Below, one piece after another: positions 49,584-58,286 of a stretch of 63,187 nt of DNA. The translations under genes and the position numbers were made by a program. How positions within the stretch are numbered: the first letter of the stretch is position 1; every line of letters starts with the position of its first letter. Origin of the DNA: AA29 sp041481445 (GTDB lineage Bacteria > Acidobacteriota > Vicinamibacteria > Fen-336); NCBI GenBank assembly GCA_041481445.1, contig JBGPBV010000021.1, positions 1 through 63,187 on the forward strand, given 5' to 3'. Below the pieces are notes generated by a model. It had not been told where the DNA came from and searched no databases. It worked only from the letters and a program-made list of their open reading frames with translations.

Positions 49584-50783
49584 TCAGGCCGCCGCCTCCT
49601 CCGCCGTCCCGCGCCGCGGGAGCAGCGCGACCGCGGCTGCCCCCACGGCAGCCAGCCCGACCAGCAGCAGGAATCCGCCCGCGTAGCTTCCCGCGCGGTC
49701 GCGTACCGTCGCCACCGCCAGCGGCACCACCGCCTCCGCGACCCCGTCCGCGGTGAGGACGATCCCCATGACGCGGCCCAGCAGGCGCAGGCCGAACAGC
49801 TCGGCGGCCATGAGCGGGATGATCATGTAGTCCCCGCCCAGGCCGATGCCGAACAGGAGCGCGCCCATCCGGATGAGGGGAAGGCTGGGCGCGAAAACCA
49901 TCGCCGGGATGGTGAGGGCCACGATCGAATAGACGAGCAGCATCACCTGCTTCTTGAGCCAGCGGTCGGCCAGCCATCCCATGAGCAGGCGGCCGGCGAT
50001 GCTCCCGAACAGGATGAGCGAGAGCACCGTCGCGATCTCGCCCTGCGCCAGCTTGCGGTCCAGGCTCAGGTAGAGCTTCAGGTTCTGCATGGTGCCCCCC
50101 ACCGCCCCGATCGAGGCCATGCTGCCCAGGGCGAGCAGGTAGAAGGCGGGCCGGCGGAGCACGCTTCCGAGCGACGGCGGCGGCGCCCCGCTGGCGGAGG
50201 CGGCCGGCAGCTGCGTCGGCTCGCGCACGAGGAATGCGCCGGGCAGCGCGATCACCAGCATGAGGACGCCGAGCGCCCGCAGGGCCCCGCGCCAGCCCAT
50301 CGTCTGCGTGAGCGCGTAGGCCAGGAGCGGGACCAGGGTGCCCCCGATCCCGATGCCGAGGTACGCGATCCCCATGGCCTTGCCGCGCCCGGAGTCGAAC
50401 CAGCGCGAGAGCAGGACCTGGTTCGGCAGCGGCCCCCCCAGCACGTAGCCGAGCGCGTTGAAGAGGTAGAAGAAGTAGAACGCCCCCAGCGTGGACACGC
50501 CGCCGAGGCCGATGAGCGCCACTCCCGCGATCACGATGCCGACCAGCATCAGGCGGCGGGGGCCGAAGCGGTCGACCATGATCCCGGCCAGCAGCCCGAA
50601 CAGCGGGCCCACGACGAGCTTGCTGTAGGCGTTGCCGGACGTGACCTGCGTGCGCGACCAGCCGAGGTCCTTCACGAAGAAGTCGTAGAAGAAGGGCAAA
50701 CCGTACAGCGCGAATCCGACGATCGAGAACAGGGCCAGGAAGGCGGCGCTCACCGCCACCGCCTGGTCGCGCGTGGTCTTCAC
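49584..50783 (-). CDS. MFS transporter
   Basis: This 399-residue protein has twelve hydrophobic segments and MFS signatures: DRFGPRRLMLVGI between helices 2 and 3, LGIGIGGTLVPLLAYAL, and ADRWLKKQVMLLVYS at the matching point of the second half. It resembles organic-acid or oxalate:formate-type carriers. Its GTG start overlaps the stop of the flavin oxidoreductase gene by four bases (GTGA). The pair is therefore co-translated, suggesting that the carrier imports the oxidoreductase substrate or exports its product. Confidence 0.87.
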   Translation of the reverse strand: MKTTRDQAVAVSAAFLALFSIVGFALYGLPFFYDFFVKDLGWSRTQVTSGNAYSKLVVGPLFGLLAGIMVDRFGPRRLMLVGIVIAGVALIGLGGVSTLGAFYFFYLFNALGYVLGGPLPNQVLLSRWFDSGRGKAMGIAYLGIGIGGTLVPLLAYALTQTMGWRGALRALGVLMLVIALPGAFLVREPTQLPAASASGAPPPSLGSVLRRPAFYLLALGSMASIGAVGGTMQNLKLYLSLDRKLAQGEIATVLSLILFGSIAGRLLMGWLADRWLKKQVMLLVYSIVALTIPAMVFAPSLPLIRMGALLFGIGLGGDYMIIPLMAAELFGLRLLGRVMGIVLTADGVAEAVVPLAVATVRDRAGSYAGGFLLLVGLAAVGAAAVALLPRRGTAEEAAA

Positions 50784-52216
50784 GCCCGGGCCGCCTTGCC
50801 CTCGCGCAGCCGCTCCGCGTCCGGGTGCGCGGCGTAGAACGGGTCGAGCGGGAAGCAGCCGGAGACGAGGCCGAGCCTCGGCCCGCTCGTGCAGTCGCTG
50901 AAGGTCCGGCAGATCGCCTTCCGGCGCAGGACCTTGCCCTCCAGGACGTCCGCCGGCAGCTCCGGATACGACAGCACCATGCGCCCGAGGCCCACGAGGT
51001 CGGTGAGGCCCCGGCGCACCGCGTGCTGGGCGACGTGCGGGAGCCACTCCTGCAGGTAGCTGTAGCCCGAGCCCACGAAGGCCAGGCGCGGGAAGTCCGC
51101 CTTCAGGCGAGCGGTGGCGTCGATCTGGCGCGCCACCCCGACGAGCGGGTCCTCCGGGGGCAGGTAGCCGTCCACCAACGGAGGGAACAGCGCCGGCCGT
51201 TGGATGTGTGGGTTGTAGTAGGGGCTGCCCGCGCTCGCGCAGATCCAGCGCACGCCCATGTCCTCGAGGACGCGCAGCAGGGCGCGCGCGTCGTCGAGGG
51301 CCTTGCCCATCGCTTCGTCCTCCAGCAGGCCGAACGCGCAGTCGTATCCGGCAAGGGCGCACTCCGCCACTCCGTGCCCGGCCGCGTCCTTGCGGTAGGG
51401 CACGGTGTCGAACACGGACAGCCGTACGGCGACGGCGAGCCCCGGTACTTCGGCGCGGATCCCCTCGATCACCTGGCGGACGAACCGCGTGCGGTTCTCG
51501 AAGGAGCCGCCGTAGCGCCCTTCCCGCCGGCGCGCGCTGAGCAGCTCGTGCCCGAGGTAGCCATGGCAGTGCTTGAAGTCGACGAACTGGTACCCGGCGG
51601 AATGGGCCAGGCGCGCCGCCCGCACGAAGTCATCGACCAGGCGGTCGAGGTCGTCGTCGCCGAGCAGGCGCACGCCCTCGGGGAAGCGGCGGTCGAGGAC
51701 GGGATGCGCGTAGGCGACGAGCGGCTCCGGCCGGTCCTTCACGTGCGGGCGGGCGAAGCGGCCGGAATGCGTGAGCTGGAGGCCGACGTAGAGGTCGGAG
51801 TCCGCTCCCGCGCCGAAGCGCTCGCGGTGGGCGGCCACCAGGATCTCGCGGAGGCGGGCCAGGCTCGGGAGCGTCGCGGGCGAGATGAGGAGCTGGTTCG
51901 GGTTGGCGCGGCCTTCCGGCCGCACCGCGACCGCCTCCCCGCCCCAGATCAGCTTGGCCCCGCTGAGGCCGAAGTGGCGCCAGCGCCGCTCGGTCAGCGC
52001 GCTCGGCTCTCCCTCGACGGTGCCGTCCCACCCTTCCATGGGCAGGATGCAGAAACGGTTTCCCAAGCGCACACCGTCCACCTCGATCGGCTGCGCGAGC
52101 GGCGAGGACGGGCCGGCCTCCACCTCGGCGTCGAGGCCGAGACGGATGCCGGCCCGGTCGAGGTGGGCGCGGAAGGCGTCCGCCGTCCGGAAGGAAGCGA
52201 CCCGAGGGTAGCTCAT
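50780..52216 (-). CDS. Old-yellow-enzyme-family NADH:flavin oxidoreductase
   Basis: This 478-residue TIM-barrel flavoprotein has OYE signatures: GNRFCILPMEGWDG near residue 55, WGGEAVAVRPEGRANPNQL, YVGLQLTHSGRFARP, and the signature segment HCHGYLGHELLSARRR followed by GGSFENRTRF and IRAEVPGLAVAVRLS. The barrel ends VGLGRMVLSYPELP. The extra C-terminal tail contains several Cys. Members reduce activated double bonds. The start was taken as ATG 52216, with GTG 52222 two codons earlier as the alternative; neither has a strong ribosome-binding site. Confidence 0.85.
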   Translation of the reverse strand: MSYPRVASFRTADAFRAHLDRAGIRLGLDAEVEAGPSSPLAQPIEVDGVRLGNRFCILPMEGWDGTVEGEPSALTERRWRHFGLSGAKLIWGGEAVAVRPEGRANPNQLLISPATLPSLARLREILVAAHRERFGAGADSDLYVGLQLTHSGRFARPHVKDRPEPLVAYAHPVLDRRFPEGVRLLGDDDLDRLVDDFVRAARLAHSAGYQFVDFKHCHGYLGHELLSARRREGRYGGSFENRTRFVRQVIEGIRAEVPGLAVAVRLSVFDTVPYRKDAAGHGVAECALAGYDCAFGLLEDEAMGKALDDARALLRVLEDMGVRWICASAGSPYYNPHIQRPALFPPLVDGYLPPEDPLVGVARQIDATARLKADFPRLAFVGSGYSYLQEWLPHVAQHAVRRGLTDLVGLGRMVLSYPELPADVLEGKVLRRKAICRTFSDCTSGPRLGLVSGCFPLDPFYAAHPDAERLREGKAARA

Positions 52217-52556
52217 CCGCACGTCGGCGTTCGCCGCGGCGATATGGAGTCTCCTTCCTCGACGCGGGGAAAGGGCAGCAGCCTCGCCGGCCGGCGCCGG
52301 CCCTGCGCTCCCGGTCTTCGGCCCGTCAACCGGTAGCGGACGGTTCCGACAGGACCTCTTTCGCGTCGCAAGTGAAGACCCGCGGCATCATTCGTATTCT
52401 CGCCAACAAGGTTCAATCGGCCCCGAACGCGCGACGCGACGTCCGCCTGCGCGGGCCCCTGGCCGCGGCCCTGGGTCTGCCCGTGGAGATGGAGAACGCG
52501 GCCAAGGCCTTCGCCCTCGCCCTCGTCTTCGCGGGGGCCAGCGTCGCCGGAGCGGG
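52217..52556. other. 340-bp gap between GntR and the oxidoreductase gene
   Basis: No convincing gene lies here. An 80-codon plus-strand frame (52372-52614) has no family resemblance and overlaps the GntR 3' end, so it was not accepted. A patch of lower G+C content at about 52381-52420, with TTGAAC on the minus strand (52416-52411), could be the promoter of the oxidoreductase-MFS pair. Confidence 0.5.
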
Positions 52557-53267
52557 TCACGACCCCGGCTTCTCCGCGTGGGCGGAGGGGCCCGACTCCA
52601 GGAAGGCGGTGTAGTCGGCCAGCGCCCCGCGGTTGTGGGCGCGGATGGTGGCCTCCAGCCGTTCCCAGTCCCGCGCCCGCATCGCCTCCAGCAGCCCGTG
52701 GTGCTCCTTCTGCGCCTGCTCGGCGCGGTGCACGAGCACGCCCGTGAAGAAGAACCGGCGGACGCGGTCCCAGCGGTCGAGGACGCGCTCCATCATCTCC
52801 TGGAGCATCGGCATGCCCGTGAGGGCGCTGATGGCGGCGTGGAAGCGCGTGTTGAGCTCGGCCCAGCTCTCGTGGGCGCCGGTGGCCAGCGCGCGGTCCA
52901 TGAGCGTGACCAGCTCGGCCAGCCGGTCGAGGTCCTCCGGACGGGCCCGCTCCCCGGCCGCGCGCGCGGCCACGCTCTCGAGCCCCTCCATCACCGCGAA
53001 GACCTCGGCCACCGACTCGCGGCTCAAGGGCGCCACCGTGGCCCCGACGTGGGGGACCATGTCCACGAGCCCTTCCGACTGGAGGAGCTGGAGGGCCTCG
53101 CGCACGGGGATCGAGCTCACCTCCAGGCGGCGGGCGAGGTCGTCGATCACCAGGCGCTCGCCCGGAGCCAGCTCGCACTTCACGATGGCCTCGCGCAGGG
53201 TCTGGTAGGCGAACTCCTGCTTGGTGCGATGGCGCGTCCCCTTGGGCACGGCGAGACGCATGGACAT
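52557..53267 (-). CDS. GntR-family transcriptional regulator (FCD/FadR subfamily)
   Basis: This 236-residue protein has an N-terminal winged helix (FAYQTLREAIVKCELAPGERL, LARRLEVSSIPVREALQLLQSEGLV) and a C-terminal all-helical FCD ligand domain with conserved His residues (NTRFHAAIS, KEHHGLLEAM). FCD regulators such as UxuR and ExuR control hexuronate catabolism, matching the neighbouring uronate operon. The gene begins 17 bases after the Gfo/Idh/MocA stop and so ends the apbE operon. ATG 53267 and ATG 53261 are both possible; the second has AGGA at better spacing. Confidence 0.9.
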   Translation of the reverse strand: MSMRLAVPKGTRHRTKQEFAYQTLREAIVKCELAPGERLVIDDLARRLEVSSIPVREALQLLQSEGLVDMVPHVGATVAPLSRESVAEVFAVMEGLESVAARAAGERARPEDLDRLAELVTLMDRALATGAHESWAELNTRFHAAISALTGMPMLQEMMERVLDRWDRVRRFFFTGVLVHRAEQAQKEHHGLLEAMRARDWERLEATIRAHNRGALADYTAFLESGPSAHAEKPGS

Positions 53268-53284
53268 CCTGGAGCCCCCGTCCT

Positions 53285-54577
53285 CTAGACCTTCAGGCGC
53301 TCGTTCTTCTGGAGGGCTTCGTTCGCGACGATGCAGGCGCGCGCGGAATGGCTGGCCCGCTCCGGGCCGCAGAGCAGGGGCGCCCCCGTCCGGATGGCCG
53401 CCGCCCAGCGCGCGACCTCGTTGCGCGAGGCCAGGCCGCGCTCGGCGCTCTCCCCTCCCGCCCCGGGAGCTCCGCCCACCGCGGTCGAGGTCTGGCTGGC
53501 CGGCTTGCTCTCGGAGGCGTCGAGGGCGGCCCCGCCGCCCGCCTTGGCCGCGACTTCCACCGCGGTGGCGTGGGCGCCGTCGCCCTCCGGGAAGAGCAGG
53601 GCGTCCGTCTCCGCGCGCATGATCAGCGTGCCCTTCGTGCCCATGAACATCTCGTAGTAGTTGTCGAAGGCGTTGGACTCGATCGCGGAGAAGACGGCGG
53701 TGCGGCCGTCCGGGTACTCGAAGGTGGCGTAGATGTGGTCCTGGACCTCGCGCCCGTCCTTGAACCGGTAGACGCCGCCGTAGCCCTGCACGTACTCGGG
53801 GGTGGCCCCGAAGAACCAGTTCACGATGTTGATCTGGTGGCTGGCCAGCTCCGCCAGCAGCCCCTTCGAGTAGCGCCAGTAGAGCCGCCAGTTCAGGAGG
53901 TGCTCGAAGTCGGGATAGCCCCAGGGCGAGGGATCGTAGTCCTTGCTCGGAGGCTCGCCCGCGCGCCGCCAGTTCCCGTTGCGGTGCCAGGCCAGGCGCG
54001 CGTGGTAGACCTCTCCGAGCACGCCCGCCTTGATGACCCCCTCGTAGGCGGCCTGGTAGACGGGGTTGTAGTTGCGCTGGTAGCCGATCTCCAGGACCTT
54101 GCCCGTCTTCTTCGCGGCGTCCATCATCCGCTGGCAGCTCGGCACGTCCCAGGCCATCATCTTCTCGCAGAGGACGTGCTTGCCCGCCTCCATGAAGCCG
54201 ACGGCGAGGTCGGCGTGCATCCACAGCGGGGGCGCCATCACCACCCCCTCGATGTCCTCCTTGGCCAGCATCTCCTTCCAGTCGGCGTAGTGCCGGGCGG
54301 GGGGCAGCTTGGCCCTGGCCAGCAGCTCGTCCGCCTTGGCCAGCGACGTGGGGTTGATGTCGCACAACGCGCGGACGTCCGTGAAGGCGGGATCCATCCG
54401 GCCCAGGAGCGCGCGCCCCTGGCCGCCCACGCCCAGCCAGGCCACCTTCACGGGGCCGCCCTTGACGGGCCCGCGCGTCGCCGCCGCCACGCCCAGCGCG
54501 GCCAGCGCCGGCGTGCCGGCGAGGGCCTTCAGGAAATTGCGGCGGCCCAGGGTCTCCTGATCGGGAGTCAGGTTCAC
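53285..54577 (-). CDS. Tat-exported Gfo/Idh/MocA-family oxidoreductase
   Basis: This 430-residue protein starts with a Tat signal (GRRNFLKALAGTPALAALG). The Rossmann domain has KVAWLGVGGQGRALL and the family's EK signature (HVLCEKMMAWD). The C-terminal substrate domain has ASHQINIVNWFFG. Family members are NAD(P)-dependent sugar dehydrogenases or epimerases. Exported ones must acquire the cofactor before transport. It is coupled by GTGA overlap to doxX upstream and lies in a uronate locus, so a sugar or sugar-acid substrate is likely. Confidence 0.9.
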   Translation of the reverse strand: MNLTPDQETLGRRNFLKALAGTPALAALGVAAATRGPVKGGPVKVAWLGVGGQGRALLGRMDPAFTDVRALCDINPTSLAKADELLARAKLPPARHYADWKEMLAKEDIEGVVMAPPLWMHADLAVGFMEAGKHVLCEKMMAWDVPSCQRMMDAAKKTGKVLEIGYQRNYNPVYQAAYEGVIKAGVLGEVYHARLAWHRNGNWRRAGEPPSKDYDPSPWGYPDFEHLLNWRLYWRYSKGLLAELASHQINIVNWFFGATPEYVQGYGGVYRFKDGREVQDHIYATFEYPDGRTAVFSAIESNAFDNYYEMFMGTKGTLIMRAETDALLFPEGDGAHATAVEVAAKAGGGAALDASESKPASQTSTAVGGAPGAGGESAERGLASRNEVARWAAAIRTGAPLLCGPERASHSARACIVANEALQKNERLKV

Positions 54578-55107
54578 GCGGCCTCCTCGACGCGCGGGGG
54601 CAGCGCGGGACGCCGACGCAGCAGGTCGAGTCCGGCGATGCGGCCCGTCCGGAAGGCGAACACCACCAGCACGGCGGCCGCCTCCACGAGGTTCTTGTTG
54701 ACGAAGAGGTAGGCGCCCTCGCTGCCCGCCTCCTGCAGCCCGGTGGTGGGCAGGAACGAGAAGTAGAACATCGCGAGCAGCCCGAGCGCGCCCACGCACC
54801 CGGCCTGGGTGAACAGGCCGAGCAGGAGCGAGAGCCCGACCAGCAGCAGGGCGACGGAGACGGCGTGATCGACGGCGGGCAGCCAGGACGACCCGGCCAG
54901 CGCATGGAAGAGAGAGGCGAAGGGGCCCTGGGCGGCCCGCAGGTAGCCGGCCGAGCTCCAGGCGCCGAGCACCCCGCCCTCGCGGGTCCAGGCCGGGCGC
55001 CAGAGCTTGAAGTAGCCCTCGTAGACGAAATGCCAGCCGACCAGCGTGCGCAGGACCACGAGGCCCACCTGCTGCACGCTCGTCAACGCCTGTTCGGTGT
55101 CTCTCAC
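54574..55107 (-). CDS. DoxX-family membrane protein
   Basis: This 177-residue protein has four hydrophobic segments and the DoxX-like start (VVLRTLVGWHFVYEGYFKLW). DoxX proteins include the small subunit of thiosulfate:quinone oxidoreductase and many uncharacterised quinone-linked membrane proteins. GTGA overlaps on both sides (with apbE and with the Gfo/Idh/MocA gene) make it the middle of a tightly coupled operon. It may link the exported dehydrogenase to the quinone pool; that is inference. Confidence 0.85.
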   Translation of the reverse strand: MRDTEQALTSVQQVGLVVLRTLVGWHFVYEGYFKLWRPAWTREGGVLGAWSSAGYLRAAQGPFASLFHALAGSSWLPAVDHAVSVALLLVGLSLLLGLFTQAGCVGALGLLAMFYFSFLPTTGLQEAGSEGAYLFVNKNLVEAAAVLVVFAFRTGRIAGLDLLRRRPALPPRVEEAA

Positions 55108-56144
55108 GCCTCCTCCACCGCCGCGCCCGTGAAGGCGCCCAGCACCAGCGGCCGCTCCGTCCCGTCGTCGGGGGTCAGGAGGGCGAGCGTCTCGCGATGC
55201 GCCGCGCAGTAGCGCCGCGCCAGCTCGATCCCGCCGACCAGGAACGCGGTCGAGAGCGCGTCGCTCACCGCCGCCTGCGCCGTCACCACGCTCACGCTGA
55301 GAACGCCGGAGGCCGGCCATCCCGTCCGGGGATCGATGACGTGGCCGTAGCGCTGGCCCTCGACCACGAAGAACTGCTCGCCCGCGCCGCTCGTGGCCAG
55401 CGCGCCGTCGCGCAGGGTCAGGCGGGCCAGGCAGGGCTTGCGGACCTGCCGCGACCGGATGTCGATGGTCCAGCCGGCGCCGCGCCCCCCCACCGCCAGC
55501 GCGCTGCTGCCGCCGGCGGACAGCAGGGCATGCGCGGCTCCCCGCGCACGCACGAGGGCGGCCATGCGGTCCAGGGCGTATCCTTTGCCGATGGCGCCCA
55601 GGTTGAGCTCCATCCCCGCGCGACGGAAGCGCAGGGTGCGCGCCGCCTCGTCCAGCTCCACGCCCGACATGCCGACCAGGGCGCGGGCGGCCGCGATCGC
55701 GGCGTCGCCGGGGAGGCGGCCCTCCCGGCGCAGGAAACCCCAGCACCGGCTCAGCGGCGTGCTCGTGACGTCGAACGCGCCCTCGGTGGCCGCGTACAGC
55801 TCCTGGCACCGCACGAGCAGCGCGAACAGCTCCGCGTCGACCTCGGCGCCTTCGTGCGCGGTGCGGTTGACCCGGACGAGGGCGCTCTCGCGGAACACGG
55901 TGAGGGCGGCCTCGATGCGGTCCGCCTCGTCGAGCGCCTCGCGCGCCGCGGGCACGTGGGCGGCGTCGCGGCCGTCGAGGAGGACCTCGAACCGGCAGGC
56001 CATCGCCGCGCGATGGACGCGGATCCAGTGGCCGTCGTCGTCACGCGTGGGACGGCCGAAGCGGAAGAGCTCGCGGCGGCTCAGCGGGCGCGGAACGGGC
56101 GTGGGCGAGCGACCGTCCGGACCCGTCGATGAGGGGGAAGCCAT
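55104..56144 (-). CDS. apbE: ApbE-family FAD:protein FMN transferase
   Basis: This 346-residue protein has ApbE motifs: AMACRFEVLLDG, LNLGAIGKGYALDRMAAL, SAGGSSALAVGG, the FAD-site HVIDPRTGWPA, and SDALSTAFLVGG with the metal-binding Asp. ApbE attaches FMN covalently to a Thr or Ser in target proteins, normally outside the cytoplasm. The N terminus carries a Tat-like RRELFRFGR but no hydrophobic core, so its location is uncertain. It is the first gene of the apbE-doxX-Gfo/Idh-gntR operon. No obvious flavinylation target motif was seen in the adjacent genes. Confidence 0.9.
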   Translation of the reverse strand: MASPSSTGPDGRSPTPVPRPLSRRELFRFGRPTRDDDGHWIRVHRAAMACRFEVLLDGRDAAHVPAAREALDEADRIEAALTVFRESALVRVNRTAHEGAEVDAELFALLVRCQELYAATEGAFDVTSTPLSRCWGFLRREGRLPGDAAIAAARALVGMSGVELDEAARTLRFRRAGMELNLGAIGKGYALDRMAALVRARGAAHALLSAGGSSALAVGGRGAGWTIDIRSRQVRKPCLARLTLRDGALATSGAGEQFFVVEGQRYGHVIDPRTGWPASGVLSVSVVTAQAAVSDALSTAFLVGGIELARRYCAAHRETLALLTPDDGTERPLVLGAFTGAAVEEA

Positions 56145-56148
56145 GGGC

Positions 56149-56216
56149 TCGGAAACTCGGAAACCGTAGACTAGCTTTCGGAAACCGGGACTGTCAAGCG
56201 GAACATATATGATATA
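56149..56216. promoter_or_regulatory. Divergent control region of the uronate locus
   Basis: TCGGAAAC occurs three times (56149, 56157, 56178). The minus strand carries TTGACA (56197-56192) and TAGTCT (56173-56168), 18 bases apart, as the apbE promoter. A perfect palindrome TATAT-G-ATATA lies at 56206-56216, just upstream of that promoter and before the mannonate dehydratase gene. It is a good candidate for a GntR-type dimer site acting on both operons. TAGACT at 56241-56246 could be the plus-strand -10. Confidence 0.55.
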
Positions 56217-56285
56217 GGATCCGATGGCCGATCGTTCGAGTAGACTCACGCATCTTCTATCAATGGGACGCTGGAGGCGCGGCGC

Positions 56286-57494
56286 GTGAAGATCACGGAC
56301 GCGCGGGTGATCGTCTGCTCGCCCGGGCGCAATTTCGTCACCCTCAAGCTGACGACCGAGGACGGAATCTACGGCCTCGGAGACGCGACCCTCAACGGAC
56401 GCGAGCTGGCAGTGGCCGCCTACCTCACCGAGCACGTCGTGCCGCTCCTCGTCGGACGCGACGCGCGCCGGATCGAGGACACCTGGCACTACCTCTACAA
56501 GGGCGCGTACTGGCGGCGGGGGCCGGTCACGATGACGGCGATCGCCGCCGTGGACACGGCGCTGTGGGACATCCTCGGCAAGACGGCCAACCTTCCCGTC
56601 TACCGCCTCCTCGGCGGCGCCTCACGAGAGGCGGTCATGGTCTACGGCCACGCCAACGGCAAGGACCTCGAGGACACGGTGGCCGCGGTCGGAACCTACG
56701 CCGGGATGGGCTACAAGGCCATCCGCGCGCAGTCCGGCATCCCGGGCCTCGCCTCGACGTACGGCGTGGGCAAGGGGACGATGCATTACGAGCCCGCGGA
56801 GCGCGGCCTGCCCGCCGAGAACGTCTGGAGCACCGAGAAGTACCTCGAGTTCGTGCCCGCCCTCTTCGCGCGCCTGCGCCGGGAGTTCGGTCCGGACCTG
56901 CACCTGCTCCACGACGTGCACCACCGATTGACTCCCATCGAGGCCGGCCGCCTCGGACGGGCGCTCGAGCCCCATCGCCTGTTCTGGATGGAGGACCCGG
57001 TGCCGGCGGAGCTGCAGGAGGGCTTCCGTCTCATCCGGCAGCACACCACGACCCCGATCGCGGTGGGCGAGGTGTTCAACAGCATCCACGATGCCGACCT
57101 GCTCATCCGCGAGCAGCTCATCGACTACATCCGGTCCACGGTCGTGCACGCGGGCGGCCTCACGCACTTGCGGCGGATCGCGCACCTGGCCGAGCTGTTC
57201 CACGTGCGCACGGCCTCTCACGGGGCCACCGACCTCTCGCCCGTGTGCATGGCCGCCGCCCTCCACTTCGACCTCAGCGTGCACAACTTCGGCATCCAGG
57301 AGTACATGCGGCACGACGAGGAGACGGACCGCGTGTTCCCGCATCACTATCGTTTCGAGGACGGGTTCATGCACCCGGGCGAGGCGCCGGGGCTGGGGGT
57401 CGACATCGACGAAGCGCTGGCTGCCCGGCATCCCTACCAGCGCGCGTACCTCCCGGTGAACCGGAAGGAAGACGGGACGGTGCATAGTTGGTAG
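56286..57494 (+). CDS. manD: D-mannonate dehydratase (enolase superfamily)
   Basis: This 402-residue protein dehydrates D-mannonate to 2-keto-3-deoxygluconate. It has the exact length and residue numbering of characterised ManD enzymes: metal ligands Asp210, Glu236 and Glu262, catalytic Arg147, Tyr159 and His212, further pocket residues Arg283, His312 and Asp316, and a C-terminal Trp402. Some ManD-family members have low or no activity, but full conservation of these residues and the uronate operon context support real dehydratase function. The GTG start follows GGAGG. Confidence 0.95.
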   Translation: MKITDARVIVCSPGRNFVTLKLTTEDGIYGLGDATLNGRELAVAAYLTEHVVPLLVGRDARRIEDTWHYLYKGAYWRRGPVTMTAIAAVDTALWDILGKTANLPVYRLLGGASREAVMVYGHANGKDLEDTVAAVGTYAGMGYKAIRAQSGIPGLASTYGVGKGTMHYEPAERGLPAENVWSTEKYLEFVPALFARLRREFGPDLHLLHDVHHRLTPIEAGRLGRALEPHRLFWMEDPVPAELQEGFRLIRQHTTTPIAVGEVFNSIHDADLLIREQLIDYIRSTVVHAGGLTHLRRIAHLAELFHVRTASHGATDLSPVCMAAALHFDLSVHNFGIQEYMRHDEETDRVFPHHYRFEDGFMHPGEAPGLGVDIDEALAARHPYQRAYLPVNRKEDGTVHSW

Positions 57495-57509
57495 GCAGGA
57501 GGTGAGCGC

Positions 57510-58286
57510 GTGCCCTATCGTCCTCTCGACCTGACGGGCAAGGTGGCGGTGGTGACGGGCGGGACCTCCGGCATCGGGCGCGCCCTCACCCGCGGCCTGG
57601 CCGAAGCCGGCGCCGACGTCATCCCCACCTCGCGCCGCGAGGACCAGGTGGCGGCGGCGGCGGACGAGGTGGCCGCGCTCGGACGCCGCACCCTGCGCGT
57701 CACCAGCGACGTGACCGACCGCCGGACCCTGGAGAACGCGCTGGTGGCGGTCGTGAAGGAGTTCGGGCGCGTGGACATCCTGGTCAACTGCGCGGGGCGG
57801 ACCCAGCGCCGGCCCACCCTCGACATCACCGACGAGGAGTGGAACGCGATCGTGGACACCAACCTCACCGGGACCCTGCGCGCCTGCCAGGTGTTCGGCC
57901 GGCACATGCTGGAGAAGGGCTCCGGCCGCATCGTCAACATCGCCTCCCTGGCCACCTTCGTCTCCCTCATGGAGGTCGCCGCCTACTCCGCGAGCAAGGC
58001 CGGCGTCGGCTCCCTCACGAAGTCGCTGGCCGTCGAGTGGGGCCCGCGCGGGGTGAACGTCAACGCGATCGCCCCCGGCGTCTTCCCCACCGACCTCAAC
58101 CGCAAGCTCATCGAGGGCACGCCGCGCGGGAACGAGCTGCTGGCGCGCACGCCCCTGCGCCGCTTCGGCCGCGCGGAGGAGCTGGTGGGGGCGGCCGTGT
58201 ACCTGTCGTCCGACGCCGCCAGCTTCGTCAACGGCCACGTGCTCGCGGTGGACGGGGGCTTCCTGGCCAGCGGCGTGAACCAGTGA
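57510..58286 (+). CDS. SDR oxidoreductase, probable fructuronate reductase
   Basis: This 258-residue classical SDR has TGGTSGIG (16-23), NCAG (93-96), catalytic Ser146, and Tyr159/Lys163 (YSASK). Its place between mannonate dehydratase and the uronate transporter and isomerase genes suggests that it reduces D-fructuronate to D-mannonate. That step is done by UxuB in enteric bacteria but by SDRs in several others. No UxuB-type gene is present. It starts 15 bases after manD. Substrate assignment is inferred from context. Confidence 0.85.
   Translation: MPYRPLDLTGKVAVVTGGTSGIGRALTRGLAEAGADVIPTSRREDQVAAAADEVAALGRRTLRVTSDVTDRRTLENALVAVVKEFGRVDILVNCAGRTQRRPTLDITDEEWNAIVDTNLTGTLRACQVFGRHMLEKGSGRIVNIASLATFVSLMEVAAYSASKAGVGSLTKSLAVEWGPRGVNVNAIAPGVFPTDLNRKLIEGTPRGNELLARTPLRRFGRAEELVGAAVYLSSDAASFVNGHVLAVDGGFLASGVNQ

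Noticed and set aside
52372..52614. 80-codon plus-strand frame between GntR and the oxidoreductase
   Set aside because: There is no ribosome-binding site and no recognisable family, and it overlaps the GntR 3' end on the other strand.
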